Part shown: piece by piece, positions 40,319 to 48,229 of the stretch | Layout of the letters: each line of letters opens with the position of its first letter | How positions within the stretch are numbered: the first letter of the stretch is position 1 | Source of the DNA: Pseudomonas sp. Seg1 | Lineage (GTDB): Bacteria; Pseudomonadota; Gammaproteobacteria; Pseudomonadales; Pseudomonadaceae | Direction: 5' to 3' | Assembly: GCF_018326005.1 (NCBI RefSeq) | Contig: NZ_AP021903.1 | Location: 1,924,001-1,988,000 of the forward strand | Length of the DNA: 64,000 nucleotides | The notes under the pieces: generated by a model | The model's database searches: none | What the model was told of the DNA's origin: nothing | The model's input: only the letters and a program-made list of their open reading frames with translations | Made by a program: the position numbers and the translations under genes

Positions 40319-40723
40319 ATGCTTTCTTCTCAGTGTTTGTGCACTAACCTGCGTCGCGCCGCTCGTGGCGTCAGCAGGCATTACGACGGCGCTCTCGACG
40401 GCTTCGGGATCAACGTTGCCCAGTATTCTTTGCTGTGCAATCTGCAGCGTCTGGATCAACCGAGCATCTCCGAACTTGCCGAAGCCATGGGCCTGGATCG
40501 CAGCACCCTGGGGCGCAATCTGCGCGTGCTGGAAGGCGAAGGGCTGGTGGCGCTGGCCGAGGGCGCGGACATGCGTAACCGGATTGTCCGGCTCACCGAA
40601 ACCGGCGCGCAGCGTTTGGCAGCAGCGCTGCCGGCGTGGGAAGCGGCGCAGCAGCGATTGATTGATCGCCTGGGTGCCGAGAAGCGTGAAACCTTGCTCA
40701 AATTGCTGGATGAACTGGCTTGA
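40319..40723 (+). CDS. MarR family transcriptional regulator
   Basis: A 134-residue winged-helix regulator. The DNA-binding region is QPSISELAEAMGLDRSTLGRNLRVLEGEGLV, with the wing residues EGADMRNRIVRLTETG. The ATG at 40319 is only 3 nt after a palindromic operator, and there is no ribosome site, consistent with a leaderless mRNA. The MFS gene 52 bp downstream carries the same operator, so this protein probably represses both. The ligand is unknown. Confidence 0.92.
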   Translation: MLSSQCLCTNLRRAARGVSRHYDGALDGFGINVAQYSLLCNLQRLDQPSISELAEAMGLDRSTLGRNLRVLEGEGLVALAEGADMRNRIVRLTETGAQRLAAALPAWEAAQQRLIDRLGAEKRETLLKLLDELA

Positions 40724-40744
40724 TGCCAGTTTTTTCGGGTTCAA

Positions 40745-40760
40745 GCGGGTATATACCCGC
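40745..40760. promoter_or_regulatory. Putative MarR operator 2
   Basis: GCGGGTATATACCCGC is a perfect 16-bp palindrome in the gap between marR and the MFS gene, ending 15 bp before the MFS ATG. One base differs from operator 1. Confidence 0.8.
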
Positions 40761-40775
40761 GACTGGAGAATAACA

Positions 40776-41984
40776 ATGACATCGATGTGGCGTGCGTGCG
40801 GTTGGGTGTTGCTGGGTAGTGCGCTGATTCTCGCGTTGTCATTGGGCGTGCGTCACGGCTTCGGCCTGTTCCTGTCGCCGATGAGTGCGCAGTTCGGCTG
40901 GGGCCGCGAGGTGTTTGCCTTCGCGATCGCTTTGCAGAACCTGATCTGGGGTCTGGCGCAGCCGTTTACCGGTGCGCTGGCTGACCGTTTCGGCGCGGCG
41001 AAAGTGGTACTCGTCGGTGGAGTGCTTTACGCGGCGGGTCTGGTGTGCATGGGGCTGTCTGATTCGGCGGTGACGTTGTCACTGAGCGCCGGCCTGCTGA
41101 TCGGTATCGGTCTTTCCGGCACCTCGTTCTCGGTCATCCTCGGCGTCGTGGGGCGTGCCGTGCCACCAGAGAAACGCAGTATGGGCATGGGCATCGCCAG
41201 TGCCGCCGGCTCTTTTGGCCAGTTCGCCATGTTGCCGGGGACATTGGGGCTGATTGGCTGGCTCGGCTGGTCGGCCGCACTGCTGGTGCTGGGCCTGCTG
41301 GTGGCGATGATCGTGCCACTGGTGAGCATGCTCAAGGACAAACCGCTGCCGGTGCTCGGTCACGAGCAGACGCTGTCCGAGGCGCTACGCGAAGCCTGTT
41401 CACACTCGGGGTTCTGGCTGTTGGCGTTCGGCTTTTTCGTCTGTGGTTTTCAAGTGGTATTCATTGGTGTGCATCTGCCGGCGTACCTGGTCGATCAGCA
41501 CTTGCCGGCCACGGTCGGCACCACGGTGCTGGCGCTGATCGGGCTGTTCAACATCTTCGGTACCTACACCGCCGGGTGGCTCGGCGGGCGCATGTCGAAA
41601 CCGCGTCTGCTCACCGCGTTGTACCTGTTGCGTGCGGTGGTGATCGTGCTGTTCCTGTGGCTGCCGGTGACGACCACGTCGGCCTACCTGTTCGGCATGG
41701 CCATGGGTTTCCTGTGGTTGTCGACGGTACCGTTGACCAACGGTACGGTGGCAACCTTGTTTGGTGTGCGCAATCTGTCCATGCTCGGTGGCATTGTGTT
41801 CCTGTTCCATCAGCTCGGATCGTTCCTCGGCGGCTGGCTGGGCGGGGTGGTGTATGACCGTACCGGGAGTTACGACTTGATCTGGCAAGTGGCGATTCTT
41901 CTCAGCCTGTTGGCGGCTGCATTGAACTGGCCGGTGCGCGAGCGTCCGGTGGCGCGCCTGCAAGCCGCTGCGAGCGCCGCATGA
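40776..41984 (+). CDS. Major facilitator superfamily transporter
   Basis: A 402-residue, 12-segment MFS protein of the monocarboxylate/oxalate-antiporter-like type (GVRHGFGLFLSPMSAQFGWGR; motif A region GALADRFGAAKVVLVGG). GGAG at 40765-40768 supports the ATG at 40776. It follows marR with an operator between them, which suggests an efflux or uptake system induced by its substrate. The stop overlaps the start of a 40-residue gene (ATGA). Confidence 0.9.
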   Translation: MTSMWRACGWVLLGSALILALSLGVRHGFGLFLSPMSAQFGWGREVFAFAIALQNLIWGLAQPFTGALADRFGAAKVVLVGGVLYAAGLVCMGLSDSAVTLSLSAGLLIGIGLSGTSFSVILGVVGRAVPPEKRSMGMGIASAAGSFGQFAMLPGTLGLIGWLGWSAALLVLGLLVAMIVPLVSMLKDKPLPVLGHEQTLSEALREACSHSGFWLLAFGFFVCGFQVVFIGVHLPAYLVDQHLPATVGTTVLALIGLFNIFGTYTAGWLGGRMSKPRLLTALYLLRAVVIVLFLWLPVTTTSAYLFGMAMGFLWLSTVPLTNGTVATLFGVRNLSMLGGIVFLFHQLGSFLGGWLGGVVYDRTGSYDLIWQVAILLSLLAAALNWPVRERPVARLQAAASAA

Positions 41985-42103
41985 GCCGATTCTGGCCACG
42001 AATCGCCATCACCGCACTCGGCGCCGCTTTGCTGGCGCTGGTGTGGTGGGGCTGGCATCAAGGCGGGCTGGCATTGATGCAACTTGGCATGAGCATTTGC
42101 TAG
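41981..42103 (+). CDS. Small membrane protein, 40 residues
   Basis: The ATG at 41981 overlaps the MFS stop (ATGA), and the frame runs 40 codons to TAG. It begins MSRFWPRIAITALGAALLAL and has one hydrophobic helix (about residues 8-24) followed by WWGWHQGG. Tight overlap with the transporter suggests it is co-translated and may be an accessory subunit. I do not recognise a named family. Confidence 0.65.
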   Translation: MSRFWPRIAITALGAALLALVWWGWHQGGLALMQLGMSIC

Positions 42104-42157
42104 AAGGCTGTCCGGCGAGTAACGTCGAAGTCTGACGACTGCTCAAGGATGTACGAC

Positions 42158-42718
42158 ATGCTGATGCGCTGGTGTGCTGTTCCCGCGTTGCTGGTGGCGT
42201 TGACTGGCCTGGCCCAGGCGGCGGATTGCCCGGAAGTGTTGCAAGGTTCGCTGCCCAAGCTGCGAGCCAAGGAATCCATCGATCTGTGCAAGCAGTACGC
42301 CGATAAGCCGCTGGTGGTGGTCAATACCGCCAGTTTCTGTGGTTTTGCGCCGCAGTTCGAAGGCCTTGAAGCGCTGCACAAACGCTACGAAGGGCAGGGG
42401 TTGCAAATGCTCGGCGTGCCTTCCAATGACTTCAAGCAAGAGTCCAAGGACAGCGCCGAGACCGCCAAGGTCTGCTACGCCAACTATGGCGTGACGTTCG
42501 CCATGACCGAACCGCAGAAAGTCCGTGGTGACGATGCCACCCATCTGTTCCAGGTGCTCGCTGCCCAAAGCAGTGCGCCAAAATGGAATTTCTACAAATA
42601 TGTGATCGATCGTCAGGGCAAGGTCATCGCGAATTTCTCCAGCCTGACCAAGCCCGATGATCCGGAATTTATCGCCGCAATCGAGAAAGCCATCGCCTCG
42701 AAACCCCTGAAGAACTGA
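42158..42718 (+). CDS. Exported glutathione peroxidase family protein
   Basis: A 186-residue thioredoxin-fold peroxidase. A signal peptide ([20 protein letters not shown], cleavage likely after AQA) predicts a periplasmic location. The peroxidatic cysteine is C61 in [16 protein letters not shown], and the later tetrad Trp is in [12 protein letters not shown] chose ATG 42158 because AGGA at 42146-42149 is 8 nt upstream; the ATG at 42149 lies inside that ribosome site. It probably uses thioredoxin-like reductants rather than glutathione, as most bacterial members do. Confidence 0.9.
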   Translation: MLMRWCAVPALLVALTGLAQAADCPEVLQGSLPKLRAKESIDLCKQYADKPLVVVNTASFCGFAPQFEGLEALHKRYEGQGLQMLGVPSNDFKQESKDSAETAKVCYANYGVTFAMTEPQKVRGDDATHLFQVLAAQSSAPKWNFYKYVIDRQGKVIANFSSLTKPDDPEFIAAIEKAIASKPLKN

Positions 42719-42722
42719 GCTC

Positions 42723-42748
42723 TTGTGGGAGCGAGCCTGCTCGTTTCT
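42723..42748. repeat. Single class B REP half
   Basis: CTTGTGGGAGCGAGCCTGCT followed by CGTTTC matches the left arm of the pair at 20484-20577. No inverse partner lies nearby. Confidence 0.75.
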
Positions 42749-42765
42749 GAGGGCGAACGCCAGGC

Positions 42766-42808
42766 ACAAAAAAGCCCCGCTTCTGCAAAGAGAGCGGGGC
42801 TTTTTTGT
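42766..42808. terminator. Bidirectional terminator between the peroxidase and FadL-type genes
   Basis: ACAAAAAAGCCCCGCT pairs with AGCGGGGCTTTTTTGT around a loop of about 11 nt; both strands have U-runs. Confidence 0.92.
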
Positions 42809-42838
42809 GGGCGAGGGGGTTAGCCTCGCCGTGCAGCA

Positions 42839-44110
42839 TCAGAAGCGGTAAGTCGCGCCGACACCGAAGCCGTTTGCCGAGTTTTCATACTTGGCGTTGT
42901 AGCTCTGGCCACGATCGTTTTCGTTGCGGATCTTGACCGACTCTTCCTTCAGGTACGAGTAAGCAACGTCGATGGTCAGGTCTTCGGTCGGGCTCCAGCC
43001 GGCACCGATGCTGAAGATGGTCCGGTCGCCGGTAGGAATACGTGGCGAACGGTCGACGTTGTTGGTCGGCGACTGGTCGAAGGTCAGACCGGTTCGCAGT
43101 ACCCATTCCTTGTTCAACTGGTACGAAGTACCCACGGCGTAAGCCCAGGAATCGTGCCAGTTCTGGTCTTCGGTGATCTCGCCGAACTGACCGGCCAGCA
43201 GCGGCTGCACACCGGAGTTCTTGACGGTGATCTTTTCCAGCTGGCTCCAGCGGGTCCAGGTCGAACCGGCGTAGACGTTCCAGCGGTCGTTGATCGCTTG
43301 AGTGACCGAGAAGTCGATCGATTCAGGCGTGGTGATCTTCAACGAAGCATCGTACTTCTGGTTGGCGCCCAGACCGACTGCACCGAGCACACCGTAGTTG
43401 ACCTTGGTGTTGCCTTCCAGCTTGTAGTCGACTTTCGAGTGGTAAGTCAGACCCAGACGAGTGGTATCAGTGGCTTGTACCAGCACGCCGATGTTGTAGC
43501 CCAGCGCGGTGTCGTCACCCTTGATCTTGACCTTGCCATCCGGCGCGGCCTGAGTGATCGACAGGTTGGATTCCAGCGTACCGTCGATGCGGTTGATGGT
43601 CGGACCGAAACCGATCGATACCTTGTCGTTGAAGGCGTAGCTGACAGTCGGCTGGAAGGTGATGACTTGTACTTCAGACTTGCTGCCGAAGTAGCGGCCG
43701 GCAAAGTTTTTCTCGTAGTCAGTAATCAGGCCGAACGGCACGTATACACCGAGACCGAATGCCCAATGGTCGTCAATCGGTTTGACGTAGAAGCCCATAG
43801 GTACGGAGGTGAAGGGCACCATGTCGCCTTTGTTGCTACCGCGGTTAGGGCTGGAGCTGGCGTCGCTGATATCGGTTTTTGCGTCGAGGAATGCAACACC
43901 GCCCGTGACTTGTTCGCGCTTGATGCGCGACATGCCGGCAGGGTTGCCATAAACAGTGCTTGCGTCGTCGGCAGAAGAAGATCGCCCGGCGTACCCAGTC
44001 CCCATCCCGCTGATGCTGTGTTCGTTGATGGCAAAGCCAGCTGCGAAGATCTGGGTGGATGCCACGGTTACGGCAAGACTAAGGGTGGTTTTGAGCATTA
44101 CTTTTTTCAT
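42839..44110 (-). CDS. FadL/OmpP1 family outer-membrane protein
   Basis: A 423-residue outer-membrane beta-barrel for uptake of hydrophobic compounds such as long-chain fatty acids. The signal peptide runs to about residue 24 (TQIFAAGFAINEHS). The FadL motif STVYGNPAGMSRI is near residues 52-64, and the C-terminus ends in the outer-membrane sorting signal GVGATYRF. CAGGAG precedes the ATG. Substrate specificity cannot be read from sequence. Confidence 0.93.
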   Translation of the reverse strand: MKKVMLKTTLSLAVTVASTQIFAAGFAINEHSISGMGTGYAGRSSSADDASTVYGNPAGMSRIKREQVTGGVAFLDAKTDISDASSSPNRGSNKGDMVPFTSVPMGFYVKPIDDHWAFGLGVYVPFGLITDYEKNFAGRYFGSKSEVQVITFQPTVSYAFNDKVSIGFGPTINRIDGTLESNLSITQAAPDGKVKIKGDDTALGYNIGVLVQATDTTRLGLTYHSKVDYKLEGNTKVNYGVLGAVGLGANQKYDASLKITTPESIDFSVTQAINDRWNVYAGSTWTRWSQLEKITVKNSGVQPLLAGQFGEITEDQNWHDSWAYAVGTSYQLNKEWVLRTGLTFDQSPTNNVDRSPRIPTGDRTIFSIGAGWSPTEDLTIDVAYSYLKEESVKIRNENDRGQSYNAKYENSANGFGVGATYRF

Positions 44111-44256
44111 TATTAGAACTCCTGGTGATCACCGGGGCGAAAATTACCAACATTTTCGTCTCGGCGCTATAGTCCGTATGCCTTGAGTTAGAGCGGTTTT
44201 GTAGGACAATCCGACCAGAATCACTGCCTGTTGGGCGATCTTGTGAAACTGCTTGG

Positions 44257-44739
44257 TCAGCAAGCGACCTGATTCAGCGGTGAAACACAGGTTTGCCAAG
44301 CGCAGGTGAAGTCACGCAGACGACCTTGAGGTTGAAAGGTCTGACGCCAGATACGCGCCATACCGAGCAAGTCATTCGGGTCGGGGAGAGTAGGGTTTTG
44401 TTCTTCCACCAGCAGCCAGGCGATCGCCGTGGCGTAACGCAGGTTGACGGTCAATTCCAGGTGCGGGCCGCTGAGAAAGGCATGCTGGCTGGCGAGACCG
44501 CGCACCAGGCTTGCACGCTCCGGATCGAGCGCCAGGTAGTGATCCCAAAGCGCCTGATGGCGATGCTCGGCGATGCGGTAGAGGCCGTGGCCACGGCGGT
44601 CATGCAGGGCGGACCCGAGGGCAGACTGGCTGGCGGCGATGCCCAGCAGCAGGGATTCGGCGGTCGCGCAGTGACGTCCCAGATAAATCAGCGTAGGACG
44701 GATCACATAGCGACACAGTTCGCTGGCAGCGATACCCAT
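44257..44739 (-). CDS. Conserved protein of unknown function
   Basis: A 160-residue, mostly soluble protein I do not recognise by function; I believe similar proteins occur across Pseudomonas. Notable segments are GIAASQSALGSALHDRRGHG, LASQHAFLSGPHLELTVNLR and RLRDFTCAWQTCV. Helical and Leu/His rich, with no signal peptide. GAGGG precedes the ATG. No operon partner is obvious. Confidence 0.75.
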   Translation of the reverse strand: MGIAASELCRYVIRPTLIYLGRHCATAESLLLGIAASQSALGSALHDRRGHGLYRIAEHRHQALWDHYLALDPERASLVRGLASQHAFLSGPHLELTVNLRYATAIAWLLVEEQNPTLPDPNDLLGMARIWRQTFQPQGRLRDFTCAWQTCVSPLNQVAC

Positions 44740-44961
44740 AAATCCCTCGGATCTTGTTATTGGGCGGCGATACCTGAAGGGGCCTTGGCAGCGGTGGATC
44801 GACTCAGGCTCGCCGGAAGCGGATCACGCCGCTTGAGTTGAAGTGTAGTGTCATATTCGCGACGTAAAGGCCTGTTTTTAAAATATTTCCGCCGACCCGT
44901 TATAACCGTTATATCGGAAGGTGCTTAAGCGCTGACCGCGCAAAGTGAAACATCAGGCAAT

Positions 44962-44993
44962 AAAAAGCCCCGCGTTTTAAGCGGGGCTTTTGC
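44962..44993 (-). terminator. Terminator for the 74-residue minus-strand gene
   Basis: AAAAGCCCCGC pairs with GCGGGGCTTTT around TTTTAA; read on the minus strand it is followed by TATTG. It lies 22 bp after the end of the gene at 45015. Confidence 0.88.
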
Positions 44994-45014
44994 TTTTTGC
45001 AGCCTTTTCGGCTT

Positions 45015-45239
45015 TCAGGCAACCAGTGCCTGACGGGTACGATCGATCACGGCCTGCAGCGGTTCGGCGCTGGAGTATTGATCGGGGTACAGACGCTCGC
45101 TGTGGCGGGCGATCCCGTGTTCATTGACTACGGTGAAGCTGAAGCAGCCTTTGCGAGCGGCCATGATCAGGCAGTTCATTGGTGCAAAAGCGTTGGTTAG
45201 GGTGCGAATGGCATCCTGAGTATGGATTTGAGTAGACAT
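45015..45239 (-). CDS. Small conserved protein of unknown function
   Basis: A 74-residue soluble protein (MSTQIHTQDAIRTLTNAFAP, then MAARKGCFSFTVVNEHGIAR). No signal or membrane segment. It resembles small Pseudomonas-specific DUF proteins in size and layout, but I cannot name the family. GGAA is about 14 nt before the ATG, a poor ribosome site. A clean terminator follows, supporting a real gene. Confidence 0.72.
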   Translation of the reverse strand: MSTQIHTQDAIRTLTNAFAPMNCLIMAARKGCFSFTVVNEHGIARHSERLYPDQYSSAEPLQAVIDRTRQALVA

Positions 45240-46202
45240 AGTTATTAGGTGTTCCTACAAATGACACGGATAAGAACCGTGCAACGTTAAAACGTTCCAG
45301 TAATGTCGACCACCATTGGTCGAACAAAGAACCCGACTGGAACAAAGCAGCCAGTTTGAAGCGCTGATAAGTGAGCGCGCTTGGGCTGGCAGGTAGGTAC
45401 TTAGGAGGACAGGCATCACATCAAGGGCAAAGGTTCTGGGCCCGGGGTGAAGATCCTGATCAATTTGCAGGCTGGTTCGGTCAGAGTAAGTGGTCTTCGC
45501 AACACCCTTTGCATTATTCAAAGGCCGTATCGCGGAAAGATTTACCTGGAAACCATCGAGGGGTCGTTCCCGCTTTTTTCGGTAAGGGCTTCTTGGAAGA
45601 AGGCTGACCGTGGGGATATGTTCGACCGGAATTGACTTTCAGCTTGGTACTAACGCCGCGGATAGTAATGGATCATTTTTGTTAAAGCAAACCTTTGTTG
45701 AAAAATTATTGAAATCTCTGGCCAAGTCTGCTTTGCATTCCATTGAATCGCCCCGAATCGGCTCACATATCGACCACCGGTCAGTGAATGTTTTTCCATC
45801 AAGCCGCGTTTTAGAGCCGCTTATCCCCAGGCAGACAGCTAAAACGACCGGAAAAAGCGCATCGATATAACCGGGTAACAGGTACTTGTGCACATTAGTT
45901 GCGCGAGCTGTAACGACGCTGTCACATCAATCCTGACCCCGATGGCTGCCTGTAACGAAAGTTTAAGTCAATGAAAAACATCGCTTTTTTTTGTTGGTGA
46001 AAAAATCGTCAGTTTGACTGCGAGCCCCATTCCACAAGGCTTTGCGAGGGTTGAAGGGCGGTTGTCCACTGAGTTATCCACAGCTTCTGTGGATTGTCCC
46101 GAGCGCTTGCTCTAGGACGGGCGTGCCGGGTTGTTTTTCGACTTTACCTGTAAGAAAAAGAGAGTAGAGTGGCGCGCCTTCCGATCTGTCCCACAGTGTT
46201 TT
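45240..46202. other. Intergenic gap of relatively AT-rich sequence, no confident gene
   Basis: This 963-bp stretch holds no frame with Pseudomonas-like codon use and a good start. It is richer in A and T than its neighbours, especially 45660-45720 and 45960-46010. The longest frame is a GTG-started 84 codons on the minus strand (45639-45893), which I do not accept. A DnaA-box-like TTATCCACA is at 46074-46082, followed by TGTGGAT in inverse. A possible weak terminator (GGGG-TCGT-TCCCGCTTTTTT) is at 45560-45580. Confidence 0.6.
46074..46094. promoter_or_regulatory. DnaA-box-like site
   Basis: TTATCCACA (46074-46082) is a consensus DnaA box, with an imperfect inverse copy (TGTGGATTG) 6 bp further on. 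There is no dnaA, dnaN or repeated box cluster, so this is not an origin. It may be chance. Confidence 0.35.
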
Positions 46203-46526
46203 ATGAAGTTTCGCTCAGTATCAGACTCTGTTACCTCAGAACCTCCTCGTGTTACGTCGCCAAAGCGATTTTCCGTACGTGTGGCCGAATGGCTGCTCGA
46301 CAGCCCGCGCCTGAGCGACAGTCACAATGCCAAGCACCTTGCGGGTCGCTTGCTCAAGCAACCGGCGCGCGAAGGCGTGGTCGCCGCGCAAAGCCGTCTC
46401 GGACAGTTGATGTGCCGTGAATGCGGGAATGCCCGCGATCGCCGCATCGGTCACGATCTGTTGCGTCAGGCCGCGCGCGCCGGCGACCTTCGTGCGCAAC
46501 AGGAACTCGGTCTCATCGAAGACTGA
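46203..46526 (+). CDS. Sel1-repeat-like small protein
   Basis: A 107-residue protein. Its C-terminal half resembles a Sel1/TPR-like repeat (AAQSRLGQLMCRECGNARDR, then LLRQAARAGDLRAQQELGLI). The N-terminal part is basic, with SVRVAEWLLDSPRLSDSHNA. The start MKFRSVSDSV was chosen because the longer frame to 46131 begins in AT-rich non-coding-like sequence; the ribosome site is poor either way. Sel1 proteins usually mediate protein-protein contacts; the partner is unknown. Confidence 0.72.
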   Translation: MKFRSVSDSVTSEPPRVTSPKRFSVRVAEWLLDSPRLSDSHNAKHLAGRLLKQPAREGVVAAQSRLGQLMCRECGNARDRRIGHDLLRQAARAGDLRAQQELGLIED

Positions 46527-46587
46527 GCTGTCCAAGTTCTGACACCTTGGTTAACCTTCAGGCTTTATCGGATCGGCAGGAATCGCT

Positions 46588-48066
46588 ATGGCTATGGACT
46601 TGACCAGCGTATTGCTGGGGCTCGCAGCGGCAGGGCTGCCGTTGCTGGCACTGGCCTGGCAACTGCAGCGCCGGGCGAGCAGCGGGCAAGCCGAAGTGGC
46701 CTTGCTCGAAGAGCGACTGGCCATGGCGCAACTGGCACAGGACGGGCTCAACGCTCAACTGGAGGCCAGTCGCGACGAAGTCGCTGACCTCGGCCAGGCC
46801 AACGCGGCCAAACAAGCTGAATTGGCAGCCCTGCGTCGCGAAGTCGAGTTGTTGCAGATCGAGCGCGATGACGCCCGTGACGCTTCCCATGCCTGGAACA
46901 TCGAGCGGGCCAACAAGGAAGCCGAACTGCGTCGCCTCGACGCTCAGGCGGCATCGCTGAACGCCGAATTGCGCGAGCAGCAGGAAAGCCATCAACAACG
47001 CCTTAATGACTTGCAAGGCTCGCGTGATGAGTTGCGTGCGCAGTTCGCCGAACTGGCGGGCAAGATCTTCGACGAGCGCGAACAGCGTTTTGCCGAGACC
47101 AGTCAACAACGTCTCGGCCAGTTGCTCGATCCGTTGAAAGAGCGCATCCAGTCTTTCGAAAAACGCGTGGAAGAAAGCTATCAGGCCGAGGCTCGCGAGC
47201 GCTTTTCGCTGGCCAAGGAACTGGAGCGTTTGCAAGCGCTCAATCTGCGCTTGAGCGATGAAGCCACCAACTTGACCCGCGCCTTGAAAGGCCAGAAAAC
47301 CCAAGGTAACTGGGGTGAGTTGATCCTCGAACGCGTGCTGGAACATGCCGGCCTGGAGAAGGGCCGCGAGTACCAGACGCAGGTCAACCTCAAGGGCCCG
47401 GACGGTGAGCGCTTCCAGCCCGACGTGATCATTTACCTGCCAGGCGACAAACAGGTCGTGGTCGACTCCAAGGTCAGCCTGACCGCCTATCAACAGTACG
47501 TTGCCGCCGAAGACGACACCCTCGGGCAGATCGCGATCAAACAGCACGTGCTGTCCCTGCGTAATCACGTCAAGGGCTTGTCGGGCAAGGACTACAAACG
47601 TCTGGAGGGCCTGCACAGCCTCGATTTCGTTCTGCTGTTCGTGCCCATCGAAGCGGCTTTTTCGGCGGCATTACAGGCTGAGCCGACGCTGTTTCAGGAC
47701 GCGTTCGACCGCAACATCGTGATCGTCAGTCCGACCACGTTGCTGGCGACGTTGCGGGTCATCGACAGCCTGTGGAAACAGGAACGCCAGAGCCAGAACG
47801 CCCGGGAAATCGCCGAGCGGGCCGGATGGCTGTACGACAAGTTCGTGTTGTTCATTCAGGATCTGGACGAGGTCGGCAATCGCCTGCAGCAACTGGACAA
47901 AGCCTACAGCTCGGCGCGCAACAAGCTGACAGAAGGACGCGGCAACCTGGTCAGCCGCAGTGAGCAGCTCAAACTGCTCGGCGCGCGGGCGAGCAAAAGC
48001 TTGCCGGCGGATCTGCTGGAGCGAGCGATGACGGATGTCGACGGGTTGGTCGAGTTGCCTGAGTAA
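46588..48066 (+). CDS. rmuC: DNA recombination protein RmuC
   Basis: A 492-residue protein with an N-terminal membrane helix (LTSVLLGLAAAGLPLLALAW), a long coiled coil (about 30-190) and the RmuC nuclease-like domain (about 200-470; LKGQKTQGNWGELILERVLE, VVDSKVSLTAYQQY, LDFVLLFVPIEAAF). RmuC limits DNA rearrangements such as inversions at short repeats in E. coli. CAGGAATCGCT precedes the ATG. Confidence 0.95.
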   Translation: MAMDLTSVLLGLAAAGLPLLALAWQLQRRASSGQAEVALLEERLAMAQLAQDGLNAQLEASRDEVADLGQANAAKQAELAALRREVELLQIERDDARDASHAWNIERANKEAELRRLDAQAASLNAELREQQESHQQRLNDLQGSRDELRAQFAELAGKIFDEREQRFAETSQQRLGQLLDPLKERIQSFEKRVEESYQAEARERFSLAKELERLQALNLRLSDEATNLTRALKGQKTQGNWGELILERVLEHAGLEKGREYQTQVNLKGPDGERFQPDVIIYLPGDKQVVVDSKVSLTAYQQYVAAEDDTLGQIAIKQHVLSLRNHVKGLSGKDYKRLEGLHSLDFVLLFVPIEAAFSAALQAEPTLFQDAFDRNIVIVSPTTLLATLRVIDSLWKQERQSQNAREIAERAGWLYDKFVLFIQDLDEVGNRLQQLDKAYSSARNKLTEGRGNLVSRSEQLKLLGARASKSLPADLLERAMTDVDGLVELPE

Positions 48067-48077
48067 ACCCGATTTTT

Positions 48078-48208
48078 GTGGCGAGGGAGCTTGCTCCCGC
48101 TGGGGGGCGAAGCACCCCCGAAAACCCCGATTCCGATTTATCTGAAACACCGCGTTGAATGGTTTGGCGCCTGCTGCGCAGCCGAGCGGGAGCAAGCTCC
48201 CTCGCCAC
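48078..48208. repeat. Long palindromic repeat with perfect 24-bp arms (copy 3, variant)
   Basis: The arms 48078-48101 and 48185-48208 are perfect inverse copies, containing GTGGCGAGGGAGCTTGCTCC. The outer GTGGCGAGGG is shared with the copy at 28165-28310 while the inner part differs. The centre again has short CGAAG/GCGCAGCC-type pairing. It separates the convergent rmuC and kinase genes. Confidence 0.88.
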
Positions 48209-48229
48209 AGGTCTTGCGCTATCTTTGCG

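Noticed and set aside
45255..45345. Sigma54-type promoter before the 74-residue gene (TGGAACG...TTGCA)
   Set aside because: The spacing between the GG and GC elements is 14, not the required 10.
45639..45893. GTG-started 84-codon minus-strand frame in the AT-rich gap
   Set aside because: No ribosome site, atypical codon use and no family resemblance; kept only as a note within the gap entry.
46074..46094. Possible replication origin at the DnaA-box-like site
   Set aside because: Only one consensus box, no clustered boxes, no dnaA/dnaN/gyrB neighbours.
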